Shown: piece after piece, positions 6,056 to 11,749 of the stretch
Position numbering within the stretch: position 1 is the first letter of the stretch
How the letters are laid out: each line of letters starts with the position of its first letter
Made by a program: the position numbers and the translations under genes
Notes under the pieces: generated by a model
Told to the model about the DNA's origin: nothing
Database searches by the model: none
Seen by the model: only the letters and a program-made list of their open reading frames with translations
Assembly (NCBI GenBank): GCA_030611625.1
Contig: JAUWPK010000063.1
Span: 1 to 11,749, forward strand
Source: Promethearchaeum sp.
GTDB lineage: Archaea > Asgardarchaeota > Lokiarchaeia > Sigyniarchaeales > Promethearchaeaceae
Direction of reading: 5' to 3'
Length of the DNA stretch: 11,749 bases

Positions 6056-6073
6056 CTATTGCATGATAGAATT
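6052..6073. promoter_or_regulatory. Inverted repeat, candidate operator of the three-gene operon
   Basis: AATTCTAT (6052-6059) pairs perfectly with ATAGAATT (6066-6073) around the six-base centre TGCATG. It lies directly after the TATA-like box, at the predicted transcription start, much like the vapBC operator. A winged-helix protein of the operon is a plausible binder, by inference. Confidence 0.5.
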
Positions 6074-6093
6074 AATGTAAAAATGGTAAAAAT

Positions 6094-6097
6094 GGTG
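6094..6097 (+). promoter_or_regulatory. GGTG ribosome-binding site of the first operon gene
   Basis: GGTG ends eight bases before the ATG at 6106 and supports that start. Confidence 0.5.
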
Positions 6098-6105
6098 TAT
6101 TTATA

Positions 6106-7374
6106 ATGGTTATTACAATTACAATTTTTCAATTTGAACTGAATCAAGATGAATCGGGGGATATTGACCCCGAATTTAAAAATTTAGTGTCGGAAATGCC
6201 CGAGACTGGCAAGGAAAAACCTAATTTGAATGATCTAGTTACAGAGAATGATAGATACAGATTATTCTACAACCACACAACGGGTCTAGATTTTAAAAAA
6301 CGAGAACGGATGATAAAGAATTTCATTCTGGGACGACTCAAAGAAACTCCTTTCAAGGTTCTCTCATATTATCACCACGAATTTGATGAATCCCAATACT
6401 TAATTCTCGCATTGTTCGCTTTGGATGAAGATGTGGAATTATATGAGGGTGTCTTTTATCAAATGTGTGAGAAATTGGGTAAAGTCTTTATTAAGCTTGC
6501 CAAAAGTAGTAAAAGTGCACAAATTTTAAGAGAAATAGAATCTGAGATGCTGAATCAAGTAAAATTTGCTCTATTTCAGATCGAACGTTTATCAAATTTA
6601 ACTAAAATTCAAAAAATCGCGTTAATCTTTTCAAATTATGAACGAATAATGACTTTGAAGCTTTTAAAAGAGGGGCCGATTTCAAGAATTAAACTAAGGT
6701 CGTTAATTGATAGAGTTAAAAAGAATCCTAACATGGATATTATTCTAAAACCATTTCTTGAGATGAATATTGTCAGAAGGGATTGGGCCCGAGGAATTCA
6801 CCGCAAAGAAACAGGTCGAATTCATGGTGAGGGTGAGTACTTATTCTTATTGAAAGATATTTCTTTGATTCGCGTGCCACCGAAAGAATTAATTCTCGAT
6901 ATGAAAAAACATGATGTAGGCAAGCAATATTTTGAGCAATTGAATAATTATTACTCGGAATATAATCCATTTACTGATCTCTATGCTGAAAGTGAAAAAT
7001 TGGCAAAAATTATACTGGATCCTGACATTTTTGATTTGTTAGCTTTATTGAACACAAAAGCTTATCCTGTAAAGAAGCTTCCAAATGTTTTATCAAATTT
7101 TGCCCAATTGGATGATGTATTAAAAAATTTACTGGATGTTGGCATTGTGAAATTAATTAAAGATGGTCAAGGTAGGAATTGGATATGCGTGATGGCAGAA
7201 ATTTCTTTTCTAAGTACCTTTCCAGAATTTTTATTACCCAAAATTAAAGATCGCTCCGCACTAAGATGGGGGGCAATTGATGAGCAATCATTAGTTTCGC
7301 CAATAACGAAAGAAATTGCTCAAATTGCGTTGGAATTATTAGAGAGTACATATTATGAGAAAATTGAAATATAA
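6106..7374 (+). CDS. Protein with two probable winged-helix domains
   Basis: A 422-residue cytoplasmic protein I cannot assign to a named family. The N-terminal part (about 1-160) begins with a beta-strand (MVITITIFQFEL), has an acidic loop, then alternates strands and helices (FKVLSYYHHEFDE, YLILALFALDEDVE, a long helix at 115-160). A longin- or profilin-like fold is possible but unproven. Residues 166-255 look like a winged helix: YERIMTLKLLKEGPISRIKL, a recognition-type helix, then a basic wing (RRDWARGIHRKETGRIHGEGEY). Residues 296-372 look like a second one (DIFDLLALLNTKAYPVKKLP, then VGIVKLIKDGQGRNWICV). It is the first gene of a tight operon; the next starts 12 bases after its stop. 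It probably binds DNA or acts as a regulatory scaffold with the 743-residue neighbour. No catalytic motif is visible. Confidence 0.85.
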   Translation: MVITITIFQFELNQDESGDIDPEFKNLVSEMPETGKEKPNLNDLVTENDRYRLFYNHTTGLDFKKRERMIKNFILGRLKETPFKVLSYYHHEFDESQYLILALFALDEDVELYEGVFYQMCEKLGKVFIKLAKSSKSAQILREIESEMLNQVKFALFQIERLSNLTKIQKIALIFSNYERIMTLKLLKEGPISRIKLRSLIDRVKKNPNMDIILKPFLEMNIVRRDWARGIHRKETGRIHGEGEYLFLLKDISLIRVPPKELILDMKKHDVGKQYFEQLNNYYSEYNPFTDLYAESEKLAKIILDPDIFDLLALLNTKAYPVKKLPNVLSNFAQLDDVLKNLLDVGIVKLIKDGQGRNWICVMAEISFLSTFPEFLLPKIKDRSALRWGAIDEQSLVSPITKEIAQIALELLESTYYEKIEI

Positions 7375-7376
7375 TA

Positions 7377-7381
7377 GGTGA
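7377..7381 (+). promoter_or_regulatory. GGTGA ribosome-binding site of the second operon gene
   Basis: GGTGA lies in the 12-base gap between the first and second operon genes, five bases before the ATG at 7387. It fixes that start. Confidence 0.65.
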
Positions 7382-7386
7382 AATAG

Positions 7387-9618
7387 ATGAACATCCACAA
7401 AATTCCGAAAGAAGTTACATTTCGATGTAAACATTGCTTAACAGATATAGATTTTCCGATAGATAGAAAATTAATGGAAAATGCACAATTTCCAGTAAAA
7501 CTAGAAAATATTCACGGTATTCCAGCTCATAAATTAATAATTTATATAAATAAAGGTTTTAATGTTGATTCTTTTGAAATAGAAGAAGTTAAAACTGATT
7601 CTAAACCAAAATCAACCAAGTTCACTCAAGAAGTCTTAAAGAGTATAGAATTAGCTGAAGATGAAATCCAGCTTTATTTTATGGCGAGTGGAAAAGGTCC
7701 TATGTCCTTAGGAGAATTAGCTATACTTGCAAATAGTTCAATAGAACATATAAAAATAATTGCAGAAAAATTTGTTAAAAAGGGATTATTTAAAGAAATC
7801 CCAGGATCTACTGAGTATTTCCAAGCATTACCGCCTTATGCAGCTCTCATGGCGCAATTGGATAAATTTAGGAATATGATTGCCGCTATAAAAATGTCCA
7901 CCCCAACTGATCTTCAAACATCTTTCATGTCGTTTGAAGAGAGTAGTAAAGGTGCAAAAACACTTAGTGAGTTTGTAGATTACCTGAGCCAAATGAAAAA
8001 AGATGTTTCTCAACAATTATCTACTCAGAAGAGCGAACTCGATGTGAGTTTACATAATCTTATGGAACAACAAAAAGTTGTTATGGGTATAAAAGATTTA
8101 CGGGATCAGAGTATTTCTCTTTTAGATATACATTTCGTTAACTTATTCAATCAATTTGAGATTGTTTCTAAGAAAATCACTACAAATCTTGAAAAATTGC
8201 ATCTTGGTGTTGTAATAAAAACAGTAGAAGATGTAGTTCAAAAAAATATTGATAATCAGATGGAGATTATAAGAAGTGAACTTCAGGCTGAATTTGAATC
8301 AAAATTCAGAAATATTATGGATACCCTTCTTGAGGATATCACGGAAATTACGTCTACTGCTGATACTATTGGAGATAAGTTACATACATCTTTTGATTCC
8401 ATAATATCTCATTTTAATGCAACTTTAACTCAAACCCAAGATAGAATTGTAAACATATCTACTACAGTAAATGATTCCTTTGGAGATTTACAGAGTACTT
8501 TTTCGGATGAGGTTGTTATAACTTTGGATGATATATTAGGAAAAATTGTACGTCAACTAGATCTTAGCACTTCTACTATTAATGAATTTTGGGATGAATC
8601 AAAACGAGTTATTAATTTCACAATGCAAGATGTTTGGTTTATTAAAACTCCAGAAGGGATGCAGGCTCAAATTAACGATGCTATTTCAAGAGCAAAAATG
8701 CGGATATTAATCGTAGCTCCAACGCTTTCCGATATTGATATCGAACCCCTAAAACACACTCGACAACATATCAATATTAGAATTTGCTGCTCTATTTATC
8801 CGGATGATCCAGGTCATCAGCAGAAAATGGCATTTTTTGATTCTGTAGACAATATTACATACAGGGATCGGAAACTCCAAAATCTTTGGGGAGTTAGTAG
8901 AGATTATGAAGAGATTATCTTAAGTATAATAAAGATAAATAAAGGAATTTCGGGTTTCAATATGGATGTTGCTGGAATTGGCAGTATTTTAACCGAACAT
9001 ATTAAAATTTTCGTTCCTATCCTAGAAGATGCTTGGATGGGGGCTCACAAGGATATTGTAAAGAAACCAATGCAAAAACCAATTAAAAAACCAGAAAAAC
9101 CTCGTTTAATTCCTGTGGAATCAAAGAAAAAACCTGCCGAATCGGTAAAAGGGGGATTGGGTGCACAAGCAATAAATTCTTTGCAAAAGCAAGCAGAAAG
9201 ACAAGTAAAACTTGTAATTGATCCCTTCAGTCCCGCATTGAAAAAAGAAATACCAATTACTCCTATTCCTAGCAAAGAACCGCAAAAAGTTGTAGAGGAG
9301 AAACCTGAAGTAATTCTGCCCCAAATGGTTCAAAAACCAGTTACAGAACAACCAAAGAAAAAAACTCCTGAAAATGTGAAGGATATACTCGATAAAATTG
9401 AAGATTTGGCGAAAAATGTTGGTGACCCTAAAAAATTAGTTAGTGGTTTAGAAAATCTCAGAACTATGATTAGTAATAAACTCGATATTCCTCGCACAAA
9501 TTCAGACATAACAAATTGGATAAAAGATTTACAAGGGAAACCCTTTATGGATGATTTTAAGAAGAAGATATTATCAAAAAGATTAAAAATTTGGAGAGAG
9601 AATGTTTTAGAAAATTAA
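7387..9618 (+). CDS. Winged-helix, coiled-coil and TrmB-like sensor protein
   Basis: A 743-residue cytoplasmic protein of unusual multidomain build. Residues 1-70 form a small beta-rich domain with one CxxC pair (C14, C17) and the stretch HGIPAHKLIIYINKGF. Residues 80-150 are a TrmB-like winged helix (ELAEDEIQLYFMASGKGPMS, then EYFQALPPYAALM). Residues 190-410 are heptad-like coiled coil. Residues 411-550 resemble the TrmB C-terminal/PLD-like effector domain (DVWFIKTPEGMQAQINDAIS, then MRILIVAPTLSDIDI), which in TrmB regulators senses ligands; no HKD phospholipase motif is present. Residues 555-660 are a Lys/Pro-rich linker, and 660-743 a helical C-terminus. TrmB regulators are usually about 250-350 residues, so the coiled coil inserted between DNA-binding and sensor domains is the oddity. 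It probably oligomerises and links ligand sensing to DNA binding, but its regulon and ligand are unknown. It lies between a winged-helix protein and a surface protein in one operon. Confidence 0.85.
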   Translation: MNIHKIPKEVTFRCKHCLTDIDFPIDRKLMENAQFPVKLENIHGIPAHKLIIYINKGFNVDSFEIEEVKTDSKPKSTKFTQEVLKSIELAEDEIQLYFMASGKGPMSLGELAILANSSIEHIKIIAEKFVKKGLFKEIPGSTEYFQALPPYAALMAQLDKFRNMIAAIKMSTPTDLQTSFMSFEESSKGAKTLSEFVDYLSQMKKDVSQQLSTQKSELDVSLHNLMEQQKVVMGIKDLRDQSISLLDIHFVNLFNQFEIVSKKITTNLEKLHLGVVIKTVEDVVQKNIDNQMEIIRSELQAEFESKFRNIMDTLLEDITEITSTADTIGDKLHTSFDSIISHFNATLTQTQDRIVNISTTVNDSFGDLQSTFSDEVVITLDDILGKIVRQLDLSTSTINEFWDESKRVINFTMQDVWFIKTPEGMQAQINDAISRAKMRILIVAPTLSDIDIEPLKHTRQHINIRICCSIYPDDPGHQQKMAFFDSVDNITYRDRKLQNLWGVSRDYEEIILSIIKINKGISGFNMDVAGIGSILTEHIKIFVPILEDAWMGAHKDIVKKPMQKPIKKPEKPRLIPVESKKKPAESVKGGLGAQAINSLQKQAERQVKLVIDPFSPALKKEIPITPIPSKEPQKVVEEKPEVILPQMVQKPVTEQPKKKTPENVKDILDKIEDLAKNVGDPKKLVSGLENLRTMISNKLDIPRTNSDITNWIKDLQGKPFMDDFKKKILSKRLKIWRENVLEN

Positions 9619-9620
9619 AT

Positions 9621-9625
9621 GGTGA
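9621..9625 (+). promoter_or_regulatory. GGTGA ribosome-binding site of the surface-protein gene
   Basis: GGTGA in the 14-base gap after the 743-residue protein lies seven bases before the ATG at 9633. The ATG at 9619 reads MVKIK and then stops, so it is not used. Confidence 0.6.
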
Positions 9626-9632
9626 AAATCAA

Positions 9633-11749
9633 ATGAAGAATGTAAAAACCAAGAAAATGAATTCAAAAATTGTTATCATATTCATTTTAGGGCTGATCTG
9701 TTTTTCAACCTTAGGGTTAAATAAAACATCGGATTTTATTCCAAACAATGAGAATAATGTAGATGAAATACAGCCCCGATCGAGTGTTTATCTGGAGAAT
9801 AGGACTGATTATTCCAAACAACTGATCGTAGATCCAAGTTTTGATTTGGGATCTACATGGAATTCTCAAGAATTTGATGAAACTAATGATGTGGATGCGA
9901 ATCTTGACTTAAATCAAGCTAATTATATAGTTACTGGTGATAAAAGAAATTTTTATATTAATGGTACTGTCGATAGTGCAGATTGGACTGAAAGTCCAAA
10001 CCCTGAATATCCCGTTTTACCAGATAATTATTATATTGATACTAACGGGATATTTGTTAATCACACATGGCATGAAGGTGTAAATCAGACTCGGAATACT
10101 CCTAGTATGCAATGGAAACAAAATTTTACTATGCCAGTCAATATGTCTGATTATACTATAACATCTGCATCTGTAGAATCTTTATTTAATGCAACAGTAA
10201 CTCCTTCACCTACGAGTAATGGTATTGAAACATTATATGATACAGTAACACAAATGGCAACTGGAGATTATGTTACTTTTTATATTTTAATTTCAGATTT
10301 AGAAAATAATAAAGTATATAGAATTGCTCACAATAAAACATCTTATCTAGGTCGAGATGCCCCCTCGATTCCATCAATTGTAGATAGTTTAATGACTAAT
10401 GTCACAGAAGACGTCCTCTTGTTCTATCTCTCTTCAGTTCTTGAAACAGACCATGAAAACTTTACTATTACAATTGGGGTTGATATTTATTGTGAAGATA
10501 ATATTGGTGGAGTAGATATTGATATTTGGAATGATTTAAGAATAAAAACTCTAAATTTAACTTTTGCATATGAGAAAAAAATTAATCAATTAACATCTGT
10601 CTCATGGAATCAAACAGGAAATGAAATCGATAATGGAGAATATGAATTGGGGGATGGATATTTCATTATTAATAATGCTACCCTTAATTTTGATTACAAT
10701 ATTTCCCGATCATGGCCTAGTTCATCATTAAATTCAGAGTTTAGGATGTATCTTAATAATTATCAGATTCCTAATACGATAAAATTAACTGATTTCTCAA
10801 CTTCTATTCAAAATCAAACTTTTGATATATCTCCTTCACTAATAGAAGCAACAGAGAATATTACAATTAAAATTCAGTTATATATTGCAGATAATTTTCT
10901 ATTAAGCAATAATATTACTGTCACAATTGATAATGTGAATTTAACGACTCACTTCACAGTTGTTGAGCGGAGAAAACCCATACCAACTACTTTGGAAACC
11001 ACAACAGGATATTTAAGTCGTTCAGTGCCATGGAATGAGAGTTTTGTTATTTCCCTTAATTATACAAATGCATCAAATCAAGCTCCCATTAATGGGGGCA
11101 ATTTTATTGTAGAATGGAGTGACACATTCGAAATTCAAGATGTAGGAGGCGGAATTTATAATATTTCATGCAATAATACATTAGATGCATCTAGTTTAGC
11201 TTATACATTGAAAATCAGTGTAAATATTACAAATACATGGTATGAATCGAAAACATTAGAACTTAAAATTTATCTGATTGGAAGAGATTCTCATTCACAA
11301 GTATTTCTGGGGAATGAAGATGTTTCATCCTCTGATAAAATTGAAGCTCCCTTTTCTAGTCAGTTAAGTTTTAGTTTTCTCTATTTCGATACTATAACGA
11401 GTGAGCAACTTGAAGATTTTGATATGTCTTTAAGTGGTTTGGATGTTTCAAGTTATTCTTCAACACACAACAGTACAGCTTATAATTTTGTTATTGATAC
11501 ATCTAGATTAGGACTAGGGTTGCATATTGCTTCATTTCTAACAGAAAAAACTAATTTTCAACCAATTTCAAAAATTATACAAATTAATGTACGACAGATT
11601 TACACAGAAATAAGCACTAATAATGCAAATCAGAGTTATACAGTTGAGGTAGGTCAAGATTTCGATCTAAATATATTTATTGAGGATATAGATTTTGAAA
11701 GAAATATCTCTGGGTGCGTAGTTAATTTTGCTTGGAGTAATGGTCCCCC
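9633..11749 (+). CDS. Large exported sequon-rich surface protein, 3' end missing
   Basis: The frame is open from the ATG at 9633 to the right edge (705 codons and two bases, no stop), so the protein is longer than seen. The N-terminus is a signal peptide or anchor: basic residues (KNVKTKKMNSK) then a hydrophobic core, IVIIFILGLICFSTLGL (13-29). The rest is Asn/Ser/Thr-rich, strand after strand with few helices, as in Ig-like or jelly-roll surface proteins. I count about 28 N-x-S/T sequons, so heavy N-glycosylation outside the membrane is expected. No catalytic motif, repeat of fixed length or named domain is recognisable; the C-terminal anchor, if any, is beyond the window. Third in the operon after two regulator-like genes, it may be the output or partner of that pair. 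ATG at 9657 is an alternative start. Confidence 0.85.
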   Translation, partial: MKNVKTKKMNSKIVIIFILGLICFSTLGLNKTSDFIPNNENNVDEIQPRSSVYLENRTDYSKQLIVDPSFDLGSTWNSQEFDETNDVDANLDLNQANYIVTGDKRNFYINGTVDSADWTESPNPEYPVLPDNYYIDTNGIFVNHTWHEGVNQTRNTPSMQWKQNFTMPVNMSDYTITSASVESLFNATVTPSPTSNGIETLYDTVTQMATGDYVTFYILISDLENNKVYRIAHNKTSYLGRDAPSIPSIVDSLMTNVTEDVLLFYLSSVLETDHENFTITIGVDIYCEDNIGGVDIDIWNDLRIKTLNLTFAYEKKINQLTSVSWNQTGNEIDNGEYELGDGYFIINNATLNFDYNISRSWPSSSLNSEFRMYLNNYQIPNTIKLTDFSTSIQNQTFDISPSLIEATENITIKIQLYIADNFLLSNNITVTIDNVNLTTHFTVVERRKPIPTTLETTTGYLSRSVPWNESFVISLNYTNASNQAPINGGNFIVEWSDTFEIQDVGGGIYNISCNNTLDASSLAYTLKISVNITNTWYESKTLELKIYLIGRDSHSQVFLGNEDVSSSDKIEAPFSSQLSFSFLYFDTITSEQLEDFDMSLSGLDVSSYSSTHNSTAYNFVIDTSRLGLGLHIASFLTEKTNFQPISKIIQINVRQIYTEISTNNANQSYTVEVGQDFDLNIFIEDIDFERNISGCVVNFAWSNGP

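Noticed and set aside
6773..6970. Minus-strand ORF of 65 codons
   Set aside because: Antisense to the 422-residue gene, with no ribosome-binding site.
7828..8016. Minus-strand ORF of 62 codons
   Set aside because: Antisense to the coiled-coil region of the 743-residue gene.
9045..9351. Two overlapping minus-strand ORFs
   Set aside because: Both are antisense to the Lys/Pro-rich linker of the 743-residue gene; their Phe/Gly/Cys-rich composition is an artefact of that linker.
7387..9618. Phospholipase D activity of the TrmB-like domain
   Set aside because: No HxKxxxxD motif is present; the resemblance is to the non-catalytic effector domain.

Overview
The window is AT-rich archaeal chromosome. 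The clearest archaeal markers are a 72-residue HMfB-type histone, an archaeal-style VapBC pair with a PIN_2-like toxin, TATA-box promoters, T-rich 3' ends, and Asn-glycosylation sequons packed into the two exported proteins. The style of the proteins (a TrmB-like winged-helix/coiled-coil protein, long sequon-rich surface proteins, a PlsC-type acyltransferase beside a histone) suggests an Asgard archaeon, possibly Lokiarchaeia-like. That assignment is an inference from style; no marker gene here proves it.

Layout. Positions 1-960 (minus) hold a secreted lipoprotein with beta-propeller-like repeats that runs off the left edge. It is followed by the histone gene (1194-1412, minus) and an AT-rich gap of about 530 bases. 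A vapBC module follows (1946-2580, plus), with a perfect 20-base palindrome just before its first gene. Next come four minus-strand genes: a 118-residue unknown protein (2604-2960), a PlsC-like acyltransferase (3065-3847), a histidine-phosphatase-superfamily protein (4198-4905) and a solitary beta-class DNA methyltransferase (5124-5924). T-rich tracts and TATA-like boxes between them suggest separate transcription rather than one operon.

From 6106 to the right edge a tight plus-strand operon reads away from the methyltransferase. It encodes a 422-residue protein with two probable winged helices, a 743-residue protein (CxxC domain, winged helix, long coiled coil, TrmB-like sensor domain, Lys/Pro-rich linker, helical C-terminus) and a large exported, sequon-rich protein cut by the right edge. 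Gaps are 12 and 14 bases and each downstream gene has its own GGTGA ribosome-binding site. The divergent promoter region between methyltransferase and operon carries a short direct-repeat array and an inverted repeat. The operon is the best candidate for an undescribed system: two cytoplasmic, DNA-binding-like proteins, one apparently a sensor, tied to a surface protein.

At least five starts use GGTG or GGTGA as Shine-Dalgarno sequence; others use GGAG or AGGA. All are pieces of the same anti-Shine-Dalgarno complement. I found no rRNA, tRNA, CRISPR array or insertion sequence.
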